Source: Lathyrus oleraceus
Taxonomy: Eukaryota > Streptophyta > Magnoliopsida > Fabales > Fabaceae
DNA: 64,000 nt
Direction of reading: 5' to 3'
Assembly (NCBI RefSeq): GCF_024323335.1
Contig: NC_066581.1
Span: 37,199,199 to 37,263,198 of the forward strand
Made by a program: the position numbers and the translations under genes. The notes below the pieces were generated by a model. The model was not told the origin of the DNA. It did not search any database and was given only the letters and a program-made list of their open reading frames with translations. Position 1 is the stretch's first letter; every line of letters starts with the position of its first letter. Shown piece by piece: positions 1 through 9,235 of this stretch.

Positions 1-614
1 GTTCTACAAAAGGTTCCCATAGTCATAATCCCATCTTTCGGATATTATCAGAGGAACGACTACTTGTATTCCAACAATATTCTCAAGAGAGACTCTTATG
101 AGTGTAGTATCGCGTAACAATCGTATCAAATCTCACACTTGAACGACTTTCGCACTACGTCCTACGAATAGGCCAAGATGGGTTTGGTAAACTAAGGTCC
201 TTGGCTTCTTAGGTCTATATTGGAACAAGTAATGTCTAACCACAACTTACTTATGTGACATTATTGATCTCAACATGACCTCCACCAAGTGAATGGGCTT
301 GCAAGTCAACTCGCTAAGGAATACTCCACACAAGTTGACAGGACTATGCCATTCTCCTATCTTAAGTGGACTCGAGTTCGGGTATAGAACTCATCTCACA
401 AAGATCACCAAGCAGCCAGCCAACAGAAACAACAATGATATGTACACAATGTAATAAGGTAAAGCAGGTAAATAAATAATTAGACAAAAGCATGAACAAC
501 CAACAAACAAACAAACAAACTACAAAAGCTAGGAGGGACTCGCTTAGGGAAGATGGACCAGCAAGAGGTCAACTTCTTAGTGTCCCCAGCAGAGTCCCCA
601 GCAGAGTCGCCAGT
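1..614 (-). other. Leader (5' UTR) of a further B-type copy, cut by window edge
   Basis: This stretch has no gene. It is nearly identical to 49293-49904, the leader of element B next to its right LTR, with small differences such as the number of AAAC units near 505-525. It ends at a primer-binding site directly beside the LTR at 615. Because this leader lies left of an LTR on the minus strand, that LTR also serves as 5' LTR for another element whose body lies outside the window. Confidence 0.85.
582..612 (-). promoter_or_regulatory. Primer-binding site with 12-bp tandem duplication
   Basis: Read on the minus strand, TGGCGACTCTGCTGGGGA begins two bases from the LTR. It is complementary to a tRNA 3' end including CCA, and tRNA-Arg is the primer reported for Ogre elements. 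A 12-bp unit, GTCCCCAGCAGA on the plus strand, occurs twice in tandem (582-593 and 594-605) before the terminal GTCGCCA. The tRNA identity is from family knowledge; the duplication is seen directly. Confidence 0.75.
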
Positions 615-826
615 TGTCGCAACCTAAAAAATACAGTGCGCAAAAAAAAACAACCGGCGAAAGAAAAAGACAGAAGAGTCGCCACCGTGCGTTATTCATC
701 CCAAAGGAGGGAAAAGAAACGCTCAAAGTAAACCTGAAAAAGGAAAGGACAAGACGGGGTCTCGCAACCAAATCTTGGGTTCGGGAGTCGGTTATGCGAA
801 GGGAAAGTATTAGCACCCCTACGCAT

Positions 827-842
827 CCGTAGTACTCTACGG
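827..842 (-). other. LTR hairpin, B version
   Basis: CCGTAG and CTACGG form a perfect 6-bp stem around the loop TACT. The same place in element A's LTR has CCTAGG/CCTAGG around the same loop, so the stem differs but still pairs. A bulged base and a further T-A pair extend it in both families. It lies near the minus-strand end of the LTR, probably in R-U5. No function is known to me. Confidence 0.6.
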
Positions 843-2039
843 GATCCACTTTTGTAGTTCTTGTCTAAAGGGTGTGGGTTTATCTTGTGCTGTTTACCAA
901 AAAAAAAGGGTTAAATGAAAATGACTCGCGCGGATGTCGCATCCACTGCATACGTATCTCATCTGAATATGAGAATCAGAGTCTTCGTAGCTCGGCTGAC
1001 CTATAGGTTGGGGGATGTGTGCTCGCTAAGACATCGCGTCTTATGCCTACGTATCTCATCTGGCCTGAGAATCAGAGCAAAACGTAGTTCGGCTAACTAC
1101 GGGGTTATGGATTGGGTTTTGGACGAACGACGTTACTACGCAATCTACCGGATGCTCGACCTTTGGAGACTTACTCGCCTGTAGTAGAAGGAGTTAGCGT
1201 GTTGCTTTGGGTTTTAGGGTTTGGGATGCTCGAGGGAAAAAGGGCAGTCCTTGACGAAGGAACCGCGCTACCTGCAGGGATATGAATACAAAACACAAAA
1301 CATGTATCTCAAAGTAAAATGCCACCAAGGGGCTCAAACGTTGCCTCCTATCGAGGTCTTCCAGCTAGGAAAGCAGTAAAATGCGGGAAAAATGTAAAAG
1401 TACCACGCGGATAAAGATCCGAAGTAACAGCAATTAGAGGAGTAAGAAACCCTGAGATCCTTCCAAGCTAATGCCATCAAAGAAAGTGGGTCAGTACAGA
1501 TAATCAGAATGAACCTCCAGGGGTTATCCCACAAATAAAGTGGGAAACCACGCAAGTTATCCCTGCAAAAGTCATGTGAGCCCTCACAAAAATTCAACAA
1601 AAGGGTTAGTGAAACACCATAAGCATTTTTTTCATGAATAACAGTATGGTTTCAGAAACCTCAAACCCTGTGGCATACATTTCAGAAATTAAACGGTTAA
1701 ACATTCAAGGCATTGTTTATACATTCATATACATATTAAACCCATGGGCAAAGGTAATGGGAATAATGGCAAACCTGATTGGAGAGCTTGATTGAAATTG
1801 AGTTGCACCCGCGAGGTTTACAAAACAATCTTCAGGGTTTATGTGAGGCAGAGGTGATTCTGTGTAGTTGAGTTCCCTTCGGGGTTTGGAGGCTGCTCTG
1901 AACTCCGTTAGGTCTTCTCTCACTATCTTTTTCCTCAGGGTTTTGTTCCAAGGAAACCTCAGAGTATTTTGCTTCTCTTCAAAATCCCCCTTTGTTCTGT
2001 GTTTTCATGGTTTTGTGGGCTCAAATGAGAGAGACCCAA

Positions 2040-2225
2040 GTCCAAAAAATTTTATTATATTTTATTTATTTAATTATTTATTTATTTAATTATTTATTTA
2101 ATTAATTAATTAAAATTGTTTATATATTTTTTTTTTTTTTTTGTAAATATTTTTTTTTTTTTGGTTTTTTTTTTTTTTTGTTTTTTTGTTTTTTTTTTTT
2201 TTTTTGTTTTTTTTTTGTTTTTGGA
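2040..2225. repeat. Low-complexity A/T tract in B left LTR
   Basis: Runs of TTTA/ATTA units are followed by long T runs broken by single G or A bases. The right LTR has the same tract at about 51375-51545 with different run lengths. It is purine-rich when read on the element's own strand. Confidence 0.9.
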
Positions 2226-2309
2226 TCTAATTCTGATTGAAATGATGAAATGCAATATGAAATGCTAAATGAATGCATGAATGAGGAGGGCAAATTTTGG
2301 GGTGTTACA

Positions 2310-2320
2310 ACTGCCCCTAT
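2310..2320 (-). promoter_or_regulatory. Polypurine tract of element B
   Basis: On the minus strand the bases just before the 3' LTR read TAGGGGCAGT, a short purine-rich tract in the position expected for plus-strand priming. Element A has the similar TAGGGGCATC in the same place. Confidence 0.65.
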
Positions 2321-2472
2321 TCAAACATCAGCTAACCCGAGTAGGATGAAAGCGAACAGCTTATCAGACAAATGGGGTGAGCTGTGATTGAATACCAAAG
2401 ACAGACCGAAAATTTGTGCTCCGAGAATACCACAAAAACGCGGAAATACACCGCGCTGTTTATCTTTCTTCC

Positions 2473-2896
2473 GATCCTCTGGCTTAATCTGGATCAGTCT
2501 TCTGGCTGAATCTGGAGTTTCGATCCTCTGGCTGAACCTATACTCAATTTAGTCCTCTGGTTGGATATTAATTTTGATCCTCGGGCTGGATACGATTTTG
2601 ATCTTCTGGCTAGATCTTCTTCGATCTTCTGGCTAGATCTCTTTCGTTTCGATTCTCTGGCTGAATCTATTTCCTTTGATTCTCTGGCTGAATCCATTTT
2701 CGGTCTTCGGGCTAGACCTGACTTTGATCTTCTGGCTAGATCTGGAGTGTCGATCCTCTGGCTGAATCTGAACTTAATTTGATTCTCTGGCTGAATCTAC
2801 TTCGATCTTCTGGCTAGATCTGAATTGTTTCGATTCTCTGGCTGAATCTATTTCTGGTCTTCGGGCTAGACCTGACTTCGATCTTCTGGCTAGATC
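2473..2896 (-). repeat. Array of about 17 short hairpins with constant loop
   Basis: Units are about 17 bp: a 5-bp stem, a 7-base loop TCTGGCT (or TCGGGCT), and the other stem arm. Perfect units include GATCT/AGATC at 2600-2616, 2623-2639, 2726-2742, 2804-2820 and 2880-2896; GATTC/GAATC at 2651-2667, 2678-2694, 2781-2797 and 2832-2848; GGTCT/AGACC at 2702-2718 and 2856-2872. Further units have one or two mismatches. Stems change on both sides together while the loop stays fixed. Confidence 0.85.
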
Positions 2897-3148
2897 TGGA
2901 TTGTTTTGATGATAAATTCCCATCATTAGGATCCCGCATCTGAGGCATGCGCTGGTTGACCCTCTTTTGAAATCTACACCCAACCTTCATATTAGATATA
3001 CAGCTTCGAGAATATTCCACTTTTGGGCTTCGTACATATTCTTCGGGCTAGAACATGTTGTAACGACTCCTCAATTAGACTTGCTGGGGAAATAAAGCTT
3101 GTAGGCGACTTCACTGGGGAATCTTCAAATTGAGCCTCAGGCTGACTC

Positions 3149-3334
3149 TTGGGAAAACAATTCTCAGGCTGAATCTTCAAAAATGACCCTCATGCTGGAT
3201 CACGGGAAAACGATTCTCAGGCTGAATCTTCAAAAAGTGACCCTCATGCTGGATCACGGGAAAACGATTCTCAGGCTGAATCTTCAAAATGACCCTTAGG
3301 CTGGATCACTCACGCTTGATCCTCTGGCTGGATC
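3149..3334 (-). repeat. About 54-bp tandem repeat containing the same hairpins
   Basis: Three imperfect copies of a 53-54 bp unit run from GGGAAAAC to GGATCAC. Each carries a GATTC/GAATC stem with loop TCAGGCT, for example 3212-3228 and 3266-3282. The array ends with a GATCC/GGATC hairpin with loop TCTGGCT at 3318-3334. It therefore extends the array at 2473-2896 with the same architecture. Confidence 0.8.
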
Positions 3335-3833
3335 TCATGACCTTGGTTGTAAAGTAATTCTTCAGTCTGCTTGGAAGAACCTGTTTATCAGCTTATGTGT
3401 ATGCTTGATATGATATGCATGCAAATGAAAATGTTATGCATGGTGTAAAAAGGAATTTGCTTGGGGAAGCAAACTTCGGTAGGGAACAGATCGCTGTATC
3501 AATCCTTGAATGCTCTGTGGGGAATGATCCATCTGCCGGGACCAATGAGCCACCAAAAATAAATTGGCTGCTTGAAAAGTTGACCTTGCGGGGGGAGTAT
3601 CAACTATGGAAACTTTGTTCGGCGAGGCTCTATGAGGAGAGTCTGTGGGGAAAACACTTCTTGGGGAAATGTCGTAGGAATCGACCTTTGCTGGGGATAT
3701 GAACTTGCTAATCGTCCTCTAGCTGGGGATTAACAAATCTGTTAAAAATAATCTACTGGGGATGAGATGAACACTGGGAACACCACCCTCTCATCTGTTG
3801 GTTATGCAACCACTCTGCTGTTGCTAGGAAGAT

Positions 3834-3917
3834 ACAGTCTGACACTGTCAACTCCGCTAGGGATATATAGTCTGGATACGGTCAACTCTACTGGGGATAG
3901 ACAGTCTGGATACTGTC
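3834..3917 (-). repeat. Three related repeat units, two forming perfect hairpins
   Basis: Three imperfect copies share CAGTCTG...GTCAACTC. The first has an ACAGT/ACTGT stem around CTGAC (3834-3848). The third has a GACAGT/ACTGTC stem around CTGGAT (3900-3917). The middle copy, around 3868-3885, pairs poorly. Confidence 0.6.
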
Positions 3918-4520
3918 AACTCTGTTGGGGAACATGCTCTGCTGAGGAGAGACTTTGTCAACCGTTTGGGGATGAGGATTCATGACTTGGCATCCGGTTC
4001 CTGTGACATGCAACCAAAAATACACGTATGCCTCGGGGGAATTACTCGGTTTGAATTCACCGTTCAGGATTAAGCACTTTCAAAGCAATTTTAAATGTTT
4101 TCCTGTGCAAATCATCTGCAAAAGCCACCATTATGTTCATATGCAATATGTTTTATCAAAAATTCAGACATTTTTGCAAACAAACTGATAAATGAAAAAT
4201 AAAGAGGCTCTTTAACTGAATTATTCGACTCTTACTAGGGAGAAAATTTGTGCCAGGAATAGGCGAGGGCATCAGGAAGCTGATCCCTGAAAAGAGGTGA
4301 TCGCTATAAAAAAAAGAGAACTATCCTAATGGCAATGTGGAAACGGGGTCCCACTGAGTTTCGACTCTGCTATGGTTCGTATGTCCTCAAGATGCTCTGC
4401 TCATCTTGCTTTCTGAAGTGGATGATTAGTCGATCTTTAACCTTCGAAGATTGCCGGATTGAATGAAACGGTGATATAACACTGATGAACTCAGATCATA
4501 GTCATTCGCTTATTCCCTAA

Positions 4521-4725
4521 ATTTTGCCTGGATCGCCCCCTTTTCGGGTTTTCAATCCACCGGGATACCCATTTTTGCCTGAGCCGCCCTTTTGGGTTTT
4601 CAACTCACCGGATGTACTCTTTTTTTTTATATATCCCTAATTTTTGCCCGAACCTCTTTATTCTTTTTTTTGGTTCGTCGGGATGCCCCTTTTTTTGCCT
4701 GGACTATTCTTTTTACTTGTCCAGC
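4521..4725 (-). repeat. Tandem hairpin array just downstream of B pol
   Basis: Four units each begin with TTTTGCC and end near CGGGAT. Each has a different but complementary outer stem: TGGAT/ATCCA (4529-4559), TGAG/CTCA (4580-4607), CGAACC/GGTTCG (4649-4677) and CTGGAC/GTCCAG (4699-4724). The first two also have an inner GCCC...GGG pairing. The same kind of array occurs next to pol in A, C1 and C2. Confidence 0.8.
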
Positions 4726-4734
4726 GGGTCTATT

Positions 4735-6001
4735 TTATGCGAAGTATTTTTTAACCGCGTCTGAGTTAATAGGGGACGGGAATCCTTCGCCCTCCATGGT
4801 TGTTAGCGTCAAAGCTCCTCCATAGAAAATCCTTTTAACCACGTACGGACCCTCATAGTTCGGTGTCCGTTTGCCCCTGTGATCTGTGTTGGGAGGAAGA
4901 AATCTTTTGAGTACCAATTCACAGACTCGATACTCCCGAGAGCGCACTTTCTAACCAAATGCTTTCTTCATTCGTCTCTGACCGAGATACGTCAATTCTG
5001 GGTACGTAGTTCCAGCATAGCACCATTTCCCTGTTGGTTTGATTGATGACCAAAGCTGAGTCCCCGTATACATCCAGGGATTTAATCTGTATTTTGACGG
5101 CTTCCTCAAGTCTTAGGATACAAGCTTCGTATTCGGCTTCATTGTTGGTGCAGGGAAAAGTTATTCTGGCACCAAATGGCATATGAACCCCCTTCCGGTG
5201 TGATCAACACTATACCAACTCCGTGACCATTGACGTGGACCGCCCCATCAAACATCATAACCCATTTGGATTCAGGGTCAGGCCCCTCCTCCGGGAGTGG
5301 TTCCTCTCAATCTTTCGATTTGAGAAACATGATGTCCTCATCAGGAAAGTCAAACCTCATAGGTTGGTAATCATCAATCGGTTGCTCTGCAAGATAGTCT
5401 GACAAGACACTTCCCTTGATGGCTTTTTGTGAAGTGTATTGGATGTCGTACTCTGTCGGTATCATTTGTCGCCTAGTAACCTTTCCGGTAAGTGCTGGCT
5501 TTTCAAAAATATACTTGACTGGATCCATTTTTGATATCGATAGAGTCGTGTGAGTCAACATATACTATCTTAGTCGGCGAGCAACCCATGCCAAAGCGCG
5601 GCAAGTTTTCTCGAGCAATGAGTATCTTTGTTCACAGTCGGTAAACTTTTGCTAAGGTAGTATATTGCATGCTCTTTTCGACCTGACTCGTCATGCTGAC
5701 CGAGCACACAACCCATTGACCTGTTTAACACGGTCAAGTACATGATCAACGGTCTTTCCTCTCGGCCTGTAGACTTGCCCCGATCTTGATCTCTTTCTTG
5801 TCGTCTTCGGTACCAACGTTGATGGTCTCGACCACTTCCTGACAAGGTGTAATAGCTCGGTCCTCCTGTTTCAACAATTTGGCTAACCCTTCAGGCAATT
5901 CACAATCTTCGTCAGCCCCTTCTTCAGTTTGATAGATAGGATTGTCGAAGTCATACTTGGCCATAGCAGTGTCGTTAGCAGTGAGATCCGGGTGGTCGGC
6001 T
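4735..6001 (-). pseudogene. Element B pol remnant (RT and integrase core deleted)
   Basis: Recognisable pieces, in coding order, are: the pol N-terminal linker (about 5965-5780); the decayed first RNase H, with the LIMYLTVL and YYLSK blocks and MDPVKYIFEKPALTG (about 5760-5320); the second, archaeal-type RNase H with the AEYEACI and YGDSALV blocks (about 5182-5030); and the integrase C-terminal tail ending in SDAVKKYFA (4947-4735). The whole RT, the integrase HHCC zinc finger and the DDE core are absent. Frameshifts and stops break the rest. The exon probably starts at 6001, after the predicted intron. It cannot encode a working polymerase or integrase. Confidence 0.85.
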
Positions 6002-6276
6002 CTGCATGATGGAGGATCATGCTTTACCTTAGAATGAGAGATTTTTTTTTTGGAAAGAGAGAAAAAACGAAAAAAGAAACATTGCCATTTTTTTTGTAAA
6101 AGTAAAAAAACTGAAAGAAAGAGAACACAAAATTGTTTGCAAAAACCGTCCTTTATTGATGATAAAAATAATTGCGAAACATAACTAAATGGATGGCCCT
6201 ACAAATGAGCCGTTACACCCTGGGCAAAGTGTAAGACTTTATTATGCATGTAATAAAGGAAAACAATAAAAATCAC
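6002..6276 (-). other. Predicted intron between gag and pol of element B
   Basis: On the minus strand the gag frame reaches a GA|GTGATT donor; the stop TGA (6275-6273) lies inside the intron's first bases. A pyrimidine-rich tract is followed by CATGCAG at 6002. Joining there keeps the frame open into the pol linker. Ogre elements have an experimentally known intron at this place. The exact sites here are my prediction. Confidence 0.6.
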
Positions 6277-8141
6277 TCTTTCAGCAGAGTAACCCGGACG
6301 GTTTTTTCAGACGACCAATTGTCGAGCTTTTCTCCCGGGACACACGGGCGAACCCAACTATCTAAGTCACAGTCGTTGTCAGCCTTGTCTTCATCTGCAG
6401 CATTGACGACGTGGGGAGAAACCAAACCCCCGCTGGAGAAAGTACCGACTTCATTCTTCTGAGATCCCGGAGCATACCCCAATCCAAACTTGTCTTCTTT
6501 GATGACTGGCTCCACAAATTTGCCCCAGCCTTGGGCATTACCAGCTTTAACCACTTCAACAGCATTAATCCCCTGCCCGCCGTGAGCCGACATCGGGTTG
6601 TGGATAACATTAGGCACCGGAGCAAAATTGATAGCCTGGGCATCTCTCAAATCTTGTACCTTTAACTGGAGAGCCTTGCAATTATCTATAGTATGGCCAG
6701 GTGCGTTGGAGTGAAAAGCACATCTGGCGTTGACATCATAACCTCTAGGCAAATTATTGGGATCGATTGGTGGAGCCAGAGTTCTCAACGTAACCAGATT
6801 CATGTCAATCAACTTGGGAAGTAATACTGAATAAGGCATTGGGATTGACTCGATGACCCGGTCCGTCTGCCTTGGACGTTGTTGATAGTGTCTCTGCTGA
6901 CCCGGATTACCTCCTTGTTGTTGATTGTTGTACCTGGGTTGTTGTTGCGGATGATATTGCGGTTGAGGAACAGGTGTTGGAATGGTGACTGCAGCCACTT
7001 GATCTTGATAGTAATTAGGGCGTCCTCTACCCCTGCCTTTGCCGGCATACACAACGCTTGTCTCGCCTTCTTTTCTTCGCTGACCGTTACCAGCAAACGG
7101 TCTCTTGGGACCTGATGAGTTGGAAGCACTATTGTCTTGAATTCGGCCCATCTTCAACAGACTCTCGATTCTTTCTCCAGCAATTACTATCTCTGCAAAG
7201 CTGATTGACGGGCAAGCAGCCAATCTCTCGATATAATTGCCTTGAAGAGTGTTCATGAACATGTCCGCCATCTCCCTTTCAGACATAGGGGGTTGGACGG
7301 ATGCAACAATCTGTCTCCAACGCTGAGCATATTCTCTAAAGGTTTCCTTGGCAGTCTGAGACATTCCTTGCAACAAGGTCCGATTTGGAGCCATGTCCAA
7401 GTTGTATTGATATTGCTTGACAAAAGCCTCTGCCAAGTCTTTCCAGCTCTTGATGGTAGTACGGGACAAATGAGAATACCATTCACGAGAAGCTCCAGTT
7501 AGACTGTCTTCAAAATAGTACATCCACAACTTTTCATCTTCCGTGTGAGCTCCCAACCTTCCCAAATAAGATTGGAGATGAGTGCGTGGGCAAGAAGCCC
7601 CGTTGTATTTCTCAAAAGTAGGGGGTTTGAACTTGTGAGGAATCCTTACTCCCTGAACCAGACCAAGATTTGTGACATCAAAACCTAAGGAATTTTGAGA
7701 CTCCAAAGATTTGAGCTTCTCAGCAAGCTCGTCCATACGGCGAGTGGTCTCGAGGGCTTTGTCGTGCAAAGAAAATTGATCATACTGACAATCTTCAGTA
7801 ACGGGGTGCCCGCTAATCCGAATTCCTTGATTCACATTGTACCTTCCGCCAATACCATTTCCAACATTCCCTGTGTTGCCAACATTACCCGGGTTTCCAT
7901 CAGCATTTGCGTTACCCGCGTTACCAGTGTTCACAGGGTTATCAGCGTTCCCAGGGTTACCAGGGTTCCTAGGGTTACCAGGGTTCCCCTCAGCACTTGG
8001 TATTTCCACCTCTGGATCGGGCCTCGGTTGCTCAACCAATTCCCTCAGCTTTTCCTGACCTGCTACCATACCAGTCATCAATGTCATGAACTGATCCATC
8101 CTTTCACGCATATCAGCCAGCTCTTTCTGTACTTGGTCCAT
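6273..8141 (-). CDS. gag: Element B Gag protein (no protease)
   Basis: An open frame of 622 residues encodes a Gag polyprotein, which would package element RNA into cytoplasmic particles. The N-terminus is a short helical segment rich in Met and Glu. It is followed by an unusual run of NPGN, NTGN and NAGN units at about residues 53-96. The central region matches the retrotransposon gag family, with blocks such as WYSHLS, AFVKQYQYN and EYAQRWRQI (about 180-330). A Gln/Pro-rich linker and a C-X2-H-X5-H-X4-C zinc-knuckle variant (ARCAFHSNAPGH) follow. The usual protease with DTGSS is missing between the zinc knuckle and the acidic tail. The first Met at 8141 is taken as start because it precedes the conserved gag region with a normal leader upstream. 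The frame is intact, unlike the pol beside it. Confidence 0.88.
   Translation of the reverse strand: MDQVQKELADMRERMDQFMTLMTGMVAGQEKLRELVEQPRPDPEVEIPSAEGNPGNPRNPGNPGNADNPVNTGNAGNANADGNPGNVGNTGNVGNGIGGRYNVNQGIRISGHPVTEDCQYDQFSLHDKALETTRRMDELAEKLKSLESQNSLGFDVTNLGLVQGVRIPHKFKPPTFEKYNGASCPRTHLQSYLGRLGAHTEDEKLWMYYFEDSLTGASREWYSHLSRTTIKSWKDLAEAFVKQYQYNLDMAPNRTLLQGMSQTAKETFREYAQRWRQIVASVQPPMSEREMADMFMNTLQGNYIERLAACPSISFAEIVIAGERIESLLKMGRIQDNSASNSSGPKRPFAGNGQRRKEGETSVVYAGKGRGRGRPNYYQDQVAAVTIPTPVPQPQYHPQQQPRYNNQQQGGNPGQQRHYQQRPRQTDRVIESIPMPYSVLLPKLIDMNLVTLRTLAPPIDPNNLPRGYDVNARCAFHSNAPGHTIDNCKALQLKVQDLRDAQAINFAPVPNVIHNPMSAHGGQGINAVEVVKAGNAQGWGKFVEPVIKEDKFGLGYAPGSQKNEVGTFSSGGLVSPHVVNAADEDKADNDCDLDSWVRPCVPGEKLDNWSSEKTVRVTLLKE
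7852..7990 (-). repeat. Nine-bp repeats encoding Asn-Pro-Gly-Asn units in B Gag
   Basis: On the plus strand the unit GGGTTACCA and variants recur in phase with codons, giving a low-complexity Asn/Gly/Pro segment near the Gag N-terminus. Its length in threes keeps the frame open. The function is unknown; it is likely a flexible linker. Confidence 0.8.
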
Positions 8142-8209
8142 CGCTAGTCGTGGACGGTTTTCCTTTGTCGGGTATCTGTGAACTCGCTTGGGACCAATAA
8201 CTGCCTGAT

Positions 8210-8214
8210 ACAGG
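8210..8214. repeat. Target-site duplication of element A, left copy
   Basis: ACAGG directly precedes the TG end of the left LTR of element A. The same five bases follow the CA end of the right LTR at 48819-48823. Five bp is the usual duplication for Ty3/gypsy elements. Confidence 0.93.
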
Positions 8215-8436
8215 TGTAGCGGTGTATTCGTCGCTATATGATCTATCGATTAAACCATAAGCTAAGAGATACGTTGAAATTTTCGAGTCGCCACCGCACT
8301 TTTATTTATCCAAAGGATTGGCTAAAAAGCGAACAAAAGCCTAAGAAGTTTTACACGTAGAAAACTAATAAAAAGATCAGAGATTCTGGGTAAGGGGTAA
8401 ATTACGCAATGGGAAGGTGTTAGGCACCCACTACGT

Positions 8437-8452
8437 CCTAGGTACTCCTAGG
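8437..8452 (-). other. LTR hairpin, A version
   Basis: CCTAGG, loop TACT and CCTAGG form a perfect 6-bp stem. Identical copies lie at 30164-30179 and 41283-41298 in the other A LTRs. The B LTRs have a different stem with the same loop at 827-842 and 50117-50132. Confidence 0.6.
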
Positions 8453-9235
8453 GAGCCCTTTTCACACTTGTTATGCTAAATTATTATTTGTTATGACAAA
8501 AAGATTGTGCAAACATGATTGGGATGGTGAGAAAAGAATATACAAGTTTTTTATTTATTTTTTGGGTTCGAACGGATGAACCCGTTGCCTACGTACCTTC
8601 CATCAAAGGTAAGGATCAGAACGCCGTAGTTCGGCTAAAAGATTTCCAAAAGTGGGTTAGGTTCAATTTTAAACACAAACCCTAGGTCTTACGTTATCCA
8701 CGGGAGAACACTCAACCTTATACAAACAACAACGTCCACCATGTGAGAACAGCTTCAACTTGCCAGGGAGGGGTTAACCCTATAATAGGCGAGGAAGACT
8801 TACAATTCAATCACTAAAGACAGAAGGTGAGATTAACATCAACCACTAAGATAAATCAAACCTATAGCTCATGTATGAAAACATTAACAATGGACAAAGC
8901 CAAAACAATTGAGTGAGTGAAGTTACTGATTATGATTATGAGAATGGAGTCAAAGTATGATTAAGATCAATTCAAATAAGTATTATGAAATGAAGTTTGA
9001 AAAAAAAGTCAAGGACTTGAGTCCAGGTTTTTAGTTAGAAAACATGAAGATGTTTGCACAACACTTATGTCAAGTTTGAAAGATAAAGTGTGAAAAGGTT
9101 CTAAGACATAATGGATGATGAATGGATGAGGATTGTAAAACTTCTTAGAAGGTTCACTTCTTGAAATCATATAGAAGATGATTCAAGTGTGTCCTTTGGA
9201 ATAGCAATGGATAATAACAAACAAGCAAAACAAGC

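Larger units (their letters stand above)
615..2309 (-). repeat. Element B left LTR (3' LTR of B, 5' LTR of the next copy)
   Basis: On the plus strand the LTR starts TGTCGCAACC after a primer-binding site and ends GGTGTTACA before a polypurine tract, giving TG...CA ends. It aligns along its length with 49905-51631. It is 32 bp shorter overall, mainly because about 35 bases present at 51299-51333 are missing near 2005, between two TTTC copies. It contains the conserved hairpin at 827-842 and a long A/T homopolymer tract near the U3 end. No coding region is evident. Confidence 0.92.
2310..4734 (-). other. 3' untranslated region of element B
   Basis: I find no gene here. The region between the pol stop and the 3' LTR consists of short imperfect repeats, many of which fold as small hairpins (2473-2896, 3149-3334, 3834-3917, 4521-4725). 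The remaining stretches, about 3335-3830 and 3920-4520, carry scattered CTGGGGA motifs and no open frame that resembles a protein. Ogre 3' UTRs are known to be hypervariable and to give rise to satellite repeats, which fits. Confidence 0.8.

Noticed and set aside
915..1184. 89-residue plus-strand frame, also at 50205-50474
   Set aside because: It lies in both B LTR copies, antisense to the element, and contains the repeated GCCTACGTATCTCATCTG-type segments. No protein family is recognisable.
2473..2896. CRISPR array
   Set aside because: Repeats are short, without unique spacers of constant length, no cas genes are near, and the context is a plant retrotransposon.
2494..3180. Short proteins with repeated DSARESK units on the minus strand
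   Set aside because: They are translations of the hairpin array in the 3' UTR and lack any domain. The period is not kept in frame across the array.
4521..4725. Rho-independent terminators
   Set aside because: The hairpin-plus-T look is superficial. The DNA is nuclear plant DNA and the hairpins form tandem units next to pol in four elements.
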